Shown one piece after another: positions 16,712 through 28,122 of a stretch of DNA of 39,553 nt. A program made the position numbers and the translations under genes. Within the stretch, counting starts at the first letter, position 1. Every line of letters begins with the position of its first letter. The notes under the pieces are model-generated. The model saw only the letters and a program-made list of their open reading frames with translations. It was not told the DNA's origin and searched no databases. This stretch comes from Desulfarculus sp. (GTDB lineage: Bacteria; Desulfobacterota; Desulfarculia; Desulfarculales; Desulfarculaceae), in NCBI GenBank assembly GCA_016218705.1, contig JACRDC010000048.1:1-39553 (forward strand), given 5' to 3'.

Positions 16712-17524
16712 CTACAGGTTGGTGGTCTCCTCGAAGAGCCGGCCCAGGTCCAATAGGAGCACCATGGCCCCGCCCTCCTGGCGCCGGCCGATGCGGCAGA
16801 CCAGGTTGGTGGCCAGGCCGGCCAGCCCGCCCCTCATCTCTTCCACGCTGCCTGGCTGCAGTTCCTCAACGGCGTCCACGGCGTCCACGGTCACGGCCAG
16901 GAACCGCCCCTGGCGCTGGGTCACCAGGGCGATCTCGGTTTGGCTGTTGCGCACGATGTCGCGCACCTCGCCGAACAGGGCCACCAACTTGCCCAGGGTG
17001 GTGTCGCGGGTGCGGTCTATGAGGGCCAGGGCGGCCTCGTGTTCCTTGCGGGCCATGAGATCAATAACCTCTTTGCCCACCTGATGAACGCGTTGATGGG
17101 GAGCGTCGAACTTGAGCAGGTGGCCCGACAGGCGCAGGTCGTCGGTCGAGAAGGCGTCATACCATTTGCCAAAGGCGCACTGGTGGGGGTCGGTGGTCAG
17201 GCGGAAGGACCGCCGCTCGCGCACGCTGGCCTCCAGCTCGGCCAGCCAGTTCTTGTGGTCCTGCTCGCGCTGTTCCAGCATACGCACCAGGCTGTCCTTG
17301 TCGGCGCGGGAGGTGGCCATGCCCAGGCGGCTACGCAGGTCCACCAAAGGCATTACCTGGCCGCGCAGGTTTATCATGCCGCGCACGTAGTCCGGGGCCT
17401 GGGGCAGGACGGTGACCTCGGGCACCACCAGCATTTCGTAGGTGTCCTCCACGGGCAGGCCAAAGAACTGGCCTTGCAGTCTGAAGATGACCCAGGAGGT
17501 AGCGGCGGGGGCAGGCTGGGACAT
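16712..17524 (-). CDS. CheW-type chemotaxis coupling protein with inserted CZB zinc domain
   Basis: A 270-residue protein. Residues 9-72 are the first half of a CheW fold (WVIFRLQGQFFGLPVEDTYEM, RGMINLRGQVMPLVDLRSRLG). Residues about 85-165 form a CZB (chemoreceptor zinc-binding) domain with H90 (DHKNWL), C116 in the core motif CAFGKWY (116-122), and H143 and H147 (APHQRVHQVG). Residues about 195-270 complete CheW (TEIALVTQRQGRFLAVTVDAVDAV). CZB domains bind zinc through 3-His/1-Cys and respond to zinc or oxidants such as HOCl. CheW couples receptors to the CheA kinase, so this may be a sensing coupler. No other chemotaxis gene is in the window. Confidence 0.88.
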   Translation of the reverse strand: MSQPAPAATSWVIFRLQGQFFGLPVEDTYEMLVVPEVTVLPQAPDYVRGMINLRGQVMPLVDLRSRLGMATSRADKDSLVRMLEQREQDHKNWLAELEASVRERRSFRLTTDPHQCAFGKWYDAFSTDDLRLSGHLLKFDAPHQRVHQVGKEVIDLMARKEHEAALALIDRTRDTTLGKLVALFGEVRDIVRNSQTEIALVTQRQGRFLAVTVDAVDAVEELQPGSVEEMRGGLAGLATNLVCRIGRRQEGGAMVLLLDLGRLFEETTNL

Positions 17525-17582
17525 GGGTTCCTCGTGTGGGAGGGTGGGGGCTAGCCGCGGCGGGAAGGCGGGCGTCTACCGC

Positions 17583-17753
17583 TCACCACCAGCTTACCAC
17601 CTGTTCATGGCTGAAGATGAGCTCCACCAGCCGGGCGTAGTCCTGGTCCTGGTAAAGGTCATAGCGCGTGACCTCGCGGCCCTGGCCGCAGGCCTCCATC
17701 AAGAGCAGGGTGAGAGCGTCGGGCGGGCTCTTGACTATCTGCAACTGCTTCAT
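17583..17753 (-). CDS. Small DsrH/TusB-like protein, 56 residues
   Basis: A 56-residue protein beginning MKQLQIVKSPPDALTLLLME, with GGGAGGCG just upstream of ATG 17753. The opening (I-V-x-SP...) and position after two DsrE-like proteins suggest a short member of the DsrH/TusB group of sulfur-relay proteins, but it is shorter than the usual ~95 residues and has a single Cys (Cys22). It ends with VVSWW. It is the last gene of the minus-strand operon starting at 20276; 58 nt separate it from the CheW/CZB gene. Confidence 0.5.
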   Translation of the reverse strand: MKQLQIVKSPPDALTLLLMEACGQGREVTRYDLYQDQDYARLVELIFSHEQVVSWW

Positions 17754-17776
17754 CAGGCGCCTCCCGCCGGCCCAGC

Positions 17777-18085
17777 CTAGAAGGGTATCACCAGGCCGTA
17801 GCCTGGCAAGCGCGCGGCCATCCGCTCCAGGCTGGCGTGGGTCAGGAACTGGTAGCGCTCGGCGTCGGCCGGGTTGTCGGTGAAGCATTGGCCATCCAGG
17901 TCGGCCAGCAGCTCCAGGCTGTCCTGGAAGTCCCCGGAGGTCTTGCCAGCGGGCAATTTCACGGGCGCGCCGATGAAATAGCAATCCGCCACAAGGTTCT
18001 CCACCATCAGACCCAGGGCCGAGCGCAGGCCCTCCCAGGCGTCGCTTGGCTCACGTATCAAGACGGCCACCCTGCTCACCCGCAT
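17777..18085 (-). CDS. DsrE/DsrF-like small protein
   Basis: A 102-residue soluble alpha/beta protein of the DsrE/DsrF-like fold: the N-terminal strand VSRVAVLIREPSD, then GLRSALGLMVENLVADCYFIGAPV as in the GLR...LG region of this superfamily. It contains two Cys (DCYF and GQCF), either of which could carry persulfide if it is a sulfur-relay protein. Start ATG 18085 has a strong AGGAGG at 7 nt. It begins 11 nt after the preceding DsrE-like gene stop. Assignment is by pattern only. Confidence 0.6.
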   Translation of the reverse strand: MRVSRVAVLIREPSDAWEGLRSALGLMVENLVADCYFIGAPVKLPAGKTSGDFQDSLELLADLDGQCFTDNPADAERYQFLTHASLERMAARLPGYGLVIPF

Positions 18086-18096
18086 GGCAGGTCCTC

Positions 18097-18402
18097 CTAC
18101 AGCACGATGTAGCGGTCGCAGCCGGCGATCATGGCGGCGTGGCGGGCCTGGCTGGCGAAGTCTTCCTCCGCCACCCCCGGCACGGGGCGCCGAAGCCCCC
18201 AAGCCGAGAAGTTGACCTGGCACAGGCTCACCAGGGCCAGGCCCTCCAGTTGGGCAAAGGCCGGTTCCCGGGTCAGCAGCACCCCCCGGTGGGTGAGGAA
18301 AACCGTCAACTCCTTGCCGGCCTGGTGGGCGGCGCGGGCGATGCCCAGCAGGTGGTCAAGGTGCCGGTCCGAGGAAACGAAGATGCCCAGCTTACCGCTC
18401 AT
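18097..18402 (-). CDS. DsrE-like small protein
   Basis: A 101-residue protein with a DsrE-type fold. The strand KLGIFVSSDRHLDHLLGIARAAHQAGKE leads to LTVFLTHRGVLL, then LEGLALVSLCQVNFSAWGL, where Cys is placed like the conserved persulfide Cys of DsrE/TusD-like proteins. A second Cys is near the end (AGCDRYIVL). Its ATG overlaps the TGA of the heparinase-like gene (ATGA, 4 nt), so the two are translationally coupled. With the next two small genes it makes a DsrE/F/H-like set, unusual because no dsrAB or tus genes are nearby. Confidence 0.65.
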   Translation of the reverse strand: MSGKLGIFVSSDRHLDHLLGIARAAHQAGKELTVFLTHRGVLLTREPAFAQLEGLALVSLCQVNFSAWGLRRPVPGVAEEDFASQARHAAMIAGCDRYIVL

Positions 18403-20276
18403 GCGCACTCCCCCGGCCCCTGAGCCGGGGATGCCAGGGCCAGCATGGTGGTCAGGCGGGCGTTGCCCTCCACCAGGGCCTGGATGCGCACCACCGGCGC
18501 CGGCACCACCTGCCCCAGGCGGGTGGCCAGCCAGCCCAGGGTGGGGTCGCTGCGCCCCAGGAAGAGGCTGACGTGGGCCTTGGGCTCTGGCCGCAGAAAG
18601 GCCCGGCCAAAGCCACCCCGCAAAAGCAGCGATCCGTCGGCCAGGGCCTGCACCTGGCAGTCCACGGGCAGGCGGAAGAACACCTCGCACAGGTGCCGGC
18701 CCTTGGCCTGCACCTGGTCCACGATGTTGACCAAGCCCCGCGCCAGGTCAAGATACACCCGCCGGCGTAGCCGCACGGGGTCCTTTAAGAAGGCGTAGCC
18801 GTCGTGGCTGGCGGCCAGGAAGCGGTAACGGGCGCCGCTTTGCAGGCCCTCCAGGACCACGCTCCCGCCCCGGGGCTCGGCCTCGTCAATGCGCGCGGCG
18901 TTGTGGGCCGCCCGCGCCCGCAGGTGGGGGGCCAGGGGTCCGCTGCCGGCTGGCCCGGGCGGCAGCAGAAAGCCCTGGCCGTCCAGGCAGAGGGACAGGG
19001 ACAGGGCCGCGGCCGGGTCTTGTCCGGCCCCCAGGACCAGGGCCGCGCCCACCTTGTGGCCGGCCATCTCGGCGGCCAGAACCCCCAGGCCAACTCCGGG
19101 GGCCTCCAGGGGGGCCGGGGCCGGCCCGCCGGCCAAGAGACGCAGCTTCTGGCCGGCCTCGGGACCGTGGAGCCAATAGAGACGCTCGTCCACCTGGCGC
19201 GGGCCACGCAGCTCCGGGGCGCTCAATAGCACGGCGGCCAGGTTGGCCGGCCCGCTGAACCATGATTCCGGCGCGGGGTCAAAGCCCAGCACCGCGCCGG
19301 CCGGTCCCTGCCCCCAGTAGGCGCCGGCCCCCCAGGGCGGGGCCAAGGCGCGGCACAGGCCGGCCAGCTTGTGCAGCCCGGCCACCACCCCCGGCATCTC
19401 CAGCTTGAGGTTGGCGCCGGTCCACAGGCCCAGGCCGGCCCACTCGCAGGCCTCCGCGGCCAGGGCGGTGGCCTCCAGGGGGCCATCCTGCCAGGCGGCC
19501 ATGAGGGCCGGCCCCAGGCAGGCCGCGGCCAGGGGCTGCCACTGGGCCACTCCCTCCATGAAGGGCAGGCCGGCGCAGAACATCAAGAGGGCCGCCGCCG
19601 GTCCCACTAGGCCGGCGCCGGGCGCGGCCCGGCCCTGCTCCAGTTCGGCGGCCAGGGCCTGGGCCATGAGCCATAGATGCAGCGCCACCCTGGCGGTCAG
19701 CTCGGGAGCCTGGGTCAGGTCCTCGCCCATGAAGCGCAGGCCCCACAGCCAGTTGGCCAGGCGTAGGGCGATGATCCGGCCACCCTGCCAGCCTGGCCCC
19801 AACAGCGGGGGGTTGGCCGCGATGAAGTCCTCCAGGGACTGCCAGGCGGCGCTGGCCAGGTCATCGCCGGGCGCCAGGAGGTGGGCCCGGGCCAGGCGCA
19901 AAAAGACCTGGCCGCTTATCCAGGGCCAAAGGGCCGCCGTTTCCTCGGGGCTCAAGCGCATTTGGCTGGCCGGCACCGGCCCTCCGGGTGGCGGGGGCAA
20001 CCGCCGGGAGGCCTCCTGGCGGGCCTGCTCCATCAGGGCCGGGGCGTCGCAGAAGCGCGCCAAGGCCCGGCGCTCCCCCGGCCCCAACCGAAGCGGCAAC
20101 CCGCGTTCCAGTTCGCTGGCCAGGCGGCTGGCCAGGCCCTGGGGCTGGCGGGCGTACCCGGTCTGCTTGAGCAGTGATTCCATGGCCTTGGCCCCGCCAA
20201 GTTCCAGGGATACCTGGGCGGCGGTCTTGGCCCCGGCCAGGCGCCAGAGAAGTCCCTTGGGTTCCAAGTTGTCCAT
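18399..20276 (-). CDS. Heparinase II/III-like protein, probably degenerate
   Basis: A 625-residue protein. The N-terminal ~330 residues are helical and Ala/Leu/Trp-rich (NWLWGLRFMGEDL) like the alpha/alpha toroid of heparinase II/III-type lyases. The C-terminal ~280 residues form a beta-rich domain with landmarks of the Hepar_II_III sandwich (GSGPLAPHLRARAAHNAARIDE, about 470-490; GARYRFLAASHDGYAF). Where active lyases usually have GHxHxD, this one has GQDPAAALSLSL, so activity on polysaccharide is doubtful. No signal peptide is seen, unlike most periplasmic lyases. ATG 20276 was chosen; a TTG at 20324 is possible. It overlaps the DsrE-like gene by 4 nt, tying a sugar-lyase fold to sulfur-relay-like proteins. 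Confidence 0.65.
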   Translation of the reverse strand: MDNLEPKGLLWRLAGAKTAAQVSLELGGAKAMESLLKQTGYARQPQGLASRLASELERGLPLRLGPGERRALARFCDAPALMEQARQEASRRLPPPPGGPVPASQMRLSPEETAALWPWISGQVFLRLARAHLLAPGDDLASAAWQSLEDFIAANPPLLGPGWQGGRIIALRLANWLWGLRFMGEDLTQAPELTARVALHLWLMAQALAAELEQGRAAPGAGLVGPAAALLMFCAGLPFMEGVAQWQPLAAACLGPALMAAWQDGPLEATALAAEACEWAGLGLWTGANLKLEMPGVVAGLHKLAGLCRALAPPWGAGAYWGQGPAGAVLGFDPAPESWFSGPANLAAVLLSAPELRGPRQVDERLYWLHGPEAGQKLRLLAGGPAPAPLEAPGVGLGVLAAEMAGHKVGAALVLGAGQDPAAALSLSLCLDGQGFLLPPGPAGSGPLAPHLRARAAHNAARIDEAEPRGGSVVLEGLQSGARYRFLAASHDGYAFLKDPVRLRRRVYLDLARGLVNIVDQVQAKGRHLCEVFFRLPVDCQVQALADGSLLLRGGFGRAFLRPEPKAHVSLFLGRSDPTLGWLATRLGQVVPAPVVRIQALVEGNARLTTMLALASPAQGPGECA

Positions 20277-20284
20277 GACCCTGG

Positions 20285-20313
20285 ATAATAACACAGCGAA
20301 CCGCCCGTACCAA
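20285..20313 (-). promoter_or_regulatory. Candidate promoter of the heparinase-like/DsrE-like operon
   Basis: On the minus strand TTGGTA (20313-20308, 4/6), a 17-nt spacer and TATTAT (20290-20285, 5/6). Transcription would start at about 20278, almost on ATG 20276, so the mRNA may be nearly leaderless. The -35 box overlaps the edge of a dispersed palindrome. Confidence 0.4.
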
Positions 20314-20348
20314 TTTGCGATCAAACTACTCGCTTGAGCGCAAAGCGG
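20308..20348. repeat. Palindrome, copy A of a dispersed hairpin family
   Basis: The stem tttgcg-a-tcaa / ttga-g-cgcaaa (20314-20344) has an 8-9 nt loop. The flanks read accaatttgcg on the left. The same design, with ccaa(tt/aa)tgcg arms and inner tcaa/ttga steps, recurs at 37308-37348 and 39286-39324. It sits between the divergent heparinase-like and ppx-like genes. Confidence 0.6.
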
Positions 20349-20401
20349 AGGACATTAGCCTACTTGCGTATAGCACAGCCACCCGGCGGCGGGCTTGGCC
20401 C

Positions 20402-20430
20402 TTGTCAAGGGGCGCCTGGTCTGCTAGAAA
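20402..20430 (+). promoter_or_regulatory. Promoter of the ppx-like / guaB region
   Basis: TTGTCA (20402-20407, 5/6), a 17-nt spacer and TAGAAA (20425-20430, 4/6). Transcription would start near 20437, which rules out the far-upstream in-frame start of the ppx-like gene at 20315 and leaves a ~64-nt leader to GTG 20501. Confidence 0.5.
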
Positions 20431-20500
20431 AGGGGCAACCGCCGCCACTGGACGCTCGTCATGGGGTGCACCCTGCAACCTGCCGCCATACCTACACATC

Positions 20501-22968
<2,468 letters not shown>

Positions 22969-23042
22969 TCGCCGGCGGCCGGCCGCCAGGACCGCTAAAA
23001 CCAATGGCGGGCACTCGCCGCCTTAAGCCAATGGAGACACCC

Positions 23043-24596
23043 GTGAGCGACATACACGCCGAAAAAGTCCTGGTGCTGGACTTCGGCTCCCAGACCACCC
23101 AGCTCATCGCCCGCCGGGTGCGCGAGGCCAGGGTCTACTGCGAGATACACCCCTGCACCATGCCTCTCAACGAGATCAAGGCCTACAACCCCATGGGCGT
23201 GATCCTCTCCGGCGGGCCGGCATCCGTCTATGCGCCTGGGGCTCCCAGCGTGGACCCGGGCATATTTGACCTGGGCGTGCCGGTCTTGGGCATCTGCTAC
23301 GGCATGCAGATCATCACCCACCTCTTGGGAGGCGTGGTGGCCCGGGGCGAGAAGCGCGAGTACGGGCCGGCCAAGATCGCCATCAAGGCGGCCCACGGCC
23401 CCCTGCGCGACCTGGACCCCACCGAGCCCCACCAGGTGTGGATGAGCCACGGCGACCGCATCGAGAAGATGCCCCACGGCTTCGACATCCTGGCCTTGAG
23501 CGGCAACTCGCCGGTGGCGGCCATGGGCGACGTGCGCCGGCGGTTATACGGCGTGCAGTTCCACCCCGAGGTGGCCCACACCCCCGAGGGCGCGGCCATG
23601 CTGGCGGCCTTCGTGCTGGGCGAGTGCGGCTGCCGGCCCATCTGGACCATGCACAACTTCGTGGAGGCCACCGTGGCCGACCTCCAGGAACGCCTGGCCG
23701 GCCAGAAGGTGATCTGCGCGCTTTCCGGCGGGGTGGACTCCTCGGTGGTGGCGCTTCTGCTGCACCGGGCCGTCGCCGGCAATCTCACCAGCATCTTCGT
23801 GGACAACGGGCTCTTGCGCCAGGGCGAGGTTGCCGAGGTAGCCGGGCTCTTCCGCGACGCCTTCAAGCTCAACCTGATCGTGGTGGACGCCGGCAAGCTC
23901 TTCCTGGACCGTCTGGCCGGCGTCACCGACCCCGAACAAAAGCGGCGCATCATCGGCCACACCTTTATCGAGGTCTTCGAGACCGAGGCGGCCAAGATAG
24001 GCCAAGTGGACTTCCTGGCCCAGGGCACCCTCTACCCCGACGTCATAGAATCAGTCAGCTTCAAGGGCCCCAGCGCGGTCATCAAGAGCCATCACAACGT
24101 GGGCGGCCTGCCCGAGCGCATGAAGCTAAAGCTGGTGGAGCCCCTGCGCGAGCTGTTCAAGGACGAGGGGCGCGAGGTGGGGCGCGAGCTGGGCCTGCCC
24201 GAGACCATCGTCAGCCGCCAGCCTTTCCCCGGGCCGGGCCTGGCCATACGCATCATGGGCGAGGTCACCAAGCCACGGCTAGCCACCCTGCGCGCCGCCG
24301 ACGCCATCGTGCTGGAGGAGATGCGCGCGGCAGGGCTCTACGAGAAGGTCTGGCAGAGCTTCGCGGTGCTGGTGCCGGTCAAGACCGTGGGGGTCATGGG
24401 CGACGAGCGCACCTACGAGGACGTCATCGCCCTGCGCATCGTGGACAGCGTGGACGCCATGACCGCGGACTGGTCCCGCGTGCCCTACGAACTGCTCAGC
24501 CGCATGAGTAGCCGCATCATCAACGAAGTCAAGGGGGTCAACCGCGTGGTGCTGGATATATCCAGCAAGCCGCCGGCCACCATTGAGTGGGAGTAG
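23043..24596 (+). CDS. guaA: GMP synthase (glutamine-hydrolysing)
   Basis: A 517-residue two-domain enzyme that aminates XMP to GMP using glutamine and ATP. The class I amidotransferase domain has nucleophile Cys85 in GICYGMQ and the catalytic His-Glu in QFHPEV. The ATP-pyrophosphatase domain has P-loop [11 protein letters not shown], and the C-terminal dimerisation domain ends KPPATIEWE as in the family. GTG 23043 was chosen because TGGAG lies 6-7 nt upstream; an in-frame ATG at 23031 has none. It ends 1 nt before the dnaE ATG. Confidence 0.97.
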   Translation: MSDIHAEKVLVLDFGSQTTQLIARRVREARVYCEIHPCTMPLNEIKAYNPMGVILSGGPASVYAPGAPSVDPGIFDLGVPVLGICYGMQIITHLLGGVVARGEKREYGPAKIAIKAAHGPLRDLDPTEPHQVWMSHGDRIEKMPHGFDILALSGNSPVAAMGDVRRRLYGVQFHPEVAHTPEGAAMLAAFVLGECGCRPIWTMHNFVEATVADLQERLAGQKVICALSGGVDSSVVALLLHRAVAGNLTSIFVDNGLLRQGEVAEVAGLFRDAFKLNLIVVDAGKLFLDRLAGVTDPEQKRRIIGHTFIEVFETEAAKIGQVDFLAQGTLYPDVIESVSFKGPSAVIKSHHNVGGLPERMKLKLVEPLRELFKDEGREVGRELGLPETIVSRQPFPGPGLAIRIMGEVTKPRLATLRAADAIVLEEMRAAGLYEKVWQSFAVLVPVKTVGVMGDERTYEDVIALRIVDSVDAMTADWSRVPYELLSRMSSRIINEVKGVNRVVLDISSKPPATIEWE

Positions 24597-24597
24597 C

Positions 24598-27500
24598 ATG
24601 CCCTCCCCCTTTGTCCATCTGCACTGCCACACCGCCTACAGCCTCTTGGACGGCGCCATCCGCCTTAATGACTTGATGGCCCGCGCCAAGGAATTGGGCA
24701 TGGACAGCGTGGCCATCACCGACCACGGCAACATGTTCGGGGCGGTGAACTTCTACCAGTACGCCAAGAAGGCCGGCCTGCACCCGGTGATCGGCTGCGA
24801 GGTCTACGTGGCCCCTGGCGACCGCCGCGAGCGCGAGCACCGGCCCGGCCACGAGGTGGCCAACCATCTGCTGCTCCTGGCCCGCGACCTGGAAGGCTAC
24901 TACAACCTGGTGCGCCTGGTCTCGGCCGGCTATCTGGAGGGCTTCTACTACAAGCCGCGCATAGACCTGGAGCTACTTAGGGAGCACAGCCAGGGGCTGA
25001 TCGCCCTGTCGGCCTGCCTGCACGGCAAGGTGGCCAGCCTCTTGTTGCGCGGGCAGATGGACCTGGCCCAGGCCGCCGCCGAGGAGTTGGCCCGGATCAT
25101 GGGCGAGGGCAACTTCTATATCGAGCTGCAAGACGCCGGCATCCCCGAGCAGAAGCAGGTAAACCCCGGGCTCATCGAGATAGCCCAGCGCCTGGGCCTG
25201 GGCCTGGTGGCCACCAACGACTGCCACTACCTGAAGCGCGAGGACCACGAGGCCCACGACGCGCTTCTGTGCATCCAGACCGGCAAAACCATCTCCGACG
25301 TTGACCGCATGCGCCTACCCCAGGAGCTGTACTACAAGTCGCCCGCCGAGATGGAGATGATCTTCGGCCACCTGCCCGAGGCCCTGGCCAACAGCGTGCA
25401 GATCGCACAGGCCTGCGACTTCGAGCTGCCCCTGGGGCACAACCGCTTCCCTATCTTCCCCCTGGCGGGCGGCGAGACCGCCGAGGGCCGGCTGCGCCAG
25501 GAGGCCCGCGCCGGCCTGGACAAGCGCTACCGCGAGGTGGCCAGCCGAGACCTGGAGATTGACCGAGAGGTCTATGAAAAGCGCCTGGCCTACGAGCTGG
25601 ACGTGCTGGTGCAGATGGGCTTCGCCGGCTACTTCCTGGTGGTGGCCGACTTCATCAACTGGGCCAAGGACCACGACATCCCCGTGGGCCCCGGGCGCGG
25701 CTCGGCCGCCGGCTCCCTGGTGGCCTGGGGCATGCGCATCACCGACCTGGACCCCATACGCTACGGGCTGATCTTCGAGCGCTTTTTGAACACCGAGCGC
25801 GTGTCCATGCCCGACATTGACGTGGACTTTTGCTACAACCGCCGGGGCGAGGTGCTGCAATACGTCAGCGACCGCTACGGCAAGGACCACGTGGCCCAGA
25901 TCATCACCTTCGGCTCCATGCAGGCCCGGGCCGTGCTGCGCGACGTGGGGCGGGTCATGGACATGCCCTACAACGAGGTGGACCAGATCGCCAAGCTGGT
26001 GCCGGCGGTGTTGGGCATCAGCCTGGACAAGGCCATCGAAAGCGAGCCGCGCCTCAAGGAGCGCATGAACTCCGACCCCAAGGTGCACAAGCTCCTGGAG
26101 ATCGCCCGCGCCCTGGAGGGCATGCCCCGCCACGCCTCCACCCACGCCGCCGGGGTGGTCATCGGCGACGTGCCGCTCAATCAGGTGGTGCCGCTCTATA
26201 AAGGCCCCAAGGACGAAACCGTCACCCAGTTCGACATGAAGTGCGTGGAAAAGGCCGGGCTCATCAAGTTCGACTTTTTGGGCCTGCGCACGCTCACCGT
26301 CATTGACGTGGCCGTGCGCATGGTGCGCCAGGGGCGCGATCCGGCCTTCTCCATCGAGAACATCCCCATGGATGACGCCGCCACCTACGCCCTGCTCTCC
26401 CGGGGCGACACCACCGGCGTGTTTCAGTTGGAATCCTCGGGCATGAAGGAGCTTCTTAGCAAGATGCGTCCCGAGTGCTTCGAGGACGTCATCGCCCTGG
26501 TGGCCCTGTACCGGCCCGGCCCCCTGGAGTCGGGCATGGTGGACGACTTCGTGGCCCGCAAGCACGGCGAAAAGAAAACCGCCTACCTGCTGCCCCAGTT
26601 GGCGCCCATACTCAAGGAGACCTACGGCGTCATTGTGTACCAAGAGCAGGTGATGGAGATCGCCCGGGTACTGGCCGGCTACAGCCTGGGCGAGGGCGAC
26701 ATCCTGCGCCGGGCCATGGGCAAGAAAAACCCCGAGGAGATGGCCAGCCAGCGCCAGCGCTTCGCCCAGGGCGCCAAGGACGGCCAGGTTGATCCCAAGA
26801 AGGCCGAGCAGATCTTCGACCTCATGGAGAAGTTCGCGGGCTACGGCTTCAACAAGTCCCACTCCGCGGCCTACGCGCTGATCGCCTACCAGACCGCCTT
26901 TCTCAAGGCCCACTTCCCCCTGGAGTTCATGGCCGCGCTCTTGACCAGCGAGGTTAACAACACCGACGCGGTGATGCGCCACATCGGCGAGTGCCGCGAC
27001 CACGACCTCAAGGTCCTACCGCCGGACATCAACCTTAGCGAGCGCGAGTTCACGGTCAAGGAGGAGGCCATCCGCTTCGGCCTGGCGGCGGTCAAGAACG
27101 TGGGCGAGGGGGCGGTGGAGGCCATCCTGGCCGCCCGCGCCGCCGGCGAGGCCTTCACCGGCCTGCACGACCTTTGCGAGCGCGTGGACCTGCGCAAGGT
27201 CAACAAGCGCGTGCTGGAGAGCCTGGTCAAATGCGGGGCCTTTGATTCCATCGGCGCCCACCGCGCCCAGCTCATGGCCGTGCTGGACGAGGCCATGGAG
27301 CAGGGCCAGAAGCTTTCCCGCGACCGCGAGGGCGGCCAGACCAACATGTTCGCCGCCTTCGGCACCCAAGGTCCACAAGCCACAAGCCACAAGCTGCCCG
27401 ACCTGGCCCCTTGGCGCGAGGCCGACCTGCTGGCCTACGAGAAGGAGGCCCTGGGCTTCTACATCACCGGCCACCCCTTGCAGGCCTACCGCGAGCAGAT

Positions 27501-28065
27501 ACGCCGCCTGGCCACCCTGGATACCGTTACCGTGGCCTCGGCCAGCGACGGCATGACCGTGCGTCTGGCGGGGCTGCCCACCGAGGTCAAGGAGAAGGTG
27601 ACCAAGAAGGGCGACCGCATGGCCTTCGTGCGCCTGGAGGACCTTAAGGGCTCCCTGGAGATGGTGGTCTTCCCCGATTGCTTTGCCGACGGCAGCCGCT
27701 ACCTTAACGGCGAGACGCCGGTGTTGGTCACTGGCACCGTGGACAAGGACGAGCGCGGGGTGAAGATCAAGGCCACCAAGATACTGCCCCTGGACCAGGC
27801 CACCCAGACCATGACCACCCGGTTACGCCTCAAGCTGGAGGCCACGGGGCTGACCCGCGACCGCCTGGTGCTCCTGCGCCAGACGCTCTGCCAGTACCCC
27901 GGCTCCTGCCGGGTGTCGCTGCATCTGAACGTGCCTGGCAAGGGCGAGGCGGTCTTGATGCTGCCGGCCCAGTACCGCGTGGACCCGGCCCCGGAGTTGA
28001 TGGAGCAGGTCAACCGCCTGTTTGGCCACGGCGTGGTGGAGCCGGTACTGGCCGGCGAAATCTAA
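24598..28065 (+). CDS. dnaE: DNA polymerase III alpha subunit
   Basis: The 1155-residue replicative polymerase catalytic subunit. The N-terminal PHP domain (HLHCHTAYSLLDGA, AITDHGNMFGAV) may hold metal. The palm carries the catalytic aspartates D406 and D408 (MPDIDVDF) and a third at about 559 (KFDFLGLRTL). Thumb/fingers follow (SAAGSLVAWG, FQLESSGMKELL, GYGFNKSHSAAYALIAYQTA). An OB fold for single-stranded DNA is near 980-1070 (VRLAGLPTEVKEKVTKKGDRMAF). Length matches DnaE1. ATG 24598 has GGGAG upstream and follows guaA by one base, an unusual coupling of GMP synthesis and replication genes that is probably positional. Confidence 0.97.
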   Translation: MPSPFVHLHCHTAYSLLDGAIRLNDLMARAKELGMDSVAITDHGNMFGAVNFYQYAKKAGLHPVIGCEVYVAPGDRREREHRPGHEVANHLLLLARDLEGYYNLVRLVSAGYLEGFYYKPRIDLELLREHSQGLIALSACLHGKVASLLLRGQMDLAQAAAEELARIMGEGNFYIELQDAGIPEQKQVNPGLIEIAQRLGLGLVATNDCHYLKREDHEAHDALLCIQTGKTISDVDRMRLPQELYYKSPAEMEMIFGHLPEALANSVQIAQACDFELPLGHNRFPIFPLAGGETAEGRLRQEARAGLDKRYREVASRDLEIDREVYEKRLAYELDVLVQMGFAGYFLVVADFINWAKDHDIPVGPGRGSAAGSLVAWGMRITDLDPIRYGLIFERFLNTERVSMPDIDVDFCYNRRGEVLQYVSDRYGKDHVAQIITFGSMQARAVLRDVGRVMDMPYNEVDQIAKLVPAVLGISLDKAIESEPRLKERMNSDPKVHKLLEIARALEGMPRHASTHAAGVVIGDVPLNQVVPLYKGPKDETVTQFDMKCVEKAGLIKFDFLGLRTLTVIDVAVRMVRQGRDPAFSIENIPMDDAATYALLSRGDTTGVFQLESSGMKELLSKMRPECFEDVIALVALYRPGPLESGMVDDFVARKHGEKKTAYLLPQLAPILKETYGVIVYQEQVMEIARVLAGYSLGEGDILRRAMGKKNPEEMASQRQRFAQGAKDGQVDPKKAEQIFDLMEKFAGYGFNKSHSAAYALIAYQTAFLKAHFPLEFMAALLTSEVNNTDAVMRHIGECRDHDLKVLPPDINLSEREFTVKEEAIRFGLAAVKNVGEGAVEAILAARAAGEAFTGLHDLCERVDLRKVNKRVLESLVKCGAFDSIGAHRAQLMAVLDEAMEQGQKLSRDREGGQTNMFAAFGTQGPQATSHKLPDLAPWREADLLAYEKEALGFYITGHPLQAYREQIRRLATLDTVTVASASDGMTVRLAGLPTEVKEKVTKKGDRMAFVRLEDLKGSLEMVVFPDCFADGSRYLNGETPVLVTGTVDKDERGVKIKATKILPLDQATQTMTTRLRLKLEATGLTRDRLVLLRQTLCQYPGSCRVSLHLNVPGKGEAVLMLPAQYRVDPAPELMEQVNRLFGHGVVEPVLAGEI

Positions 28066-28122
28066 ACCCGCCCCGGGGTCCTGGCTGCTTCCTTACGATT
28101 TGGCTTGTACTGGAGTGGTGAG

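Noticed and set aside
25315-27003. 562-codon minus-strand frame opposite dnaE
   Set aside because: dnaE is certain; the frame is an antisense shadow.
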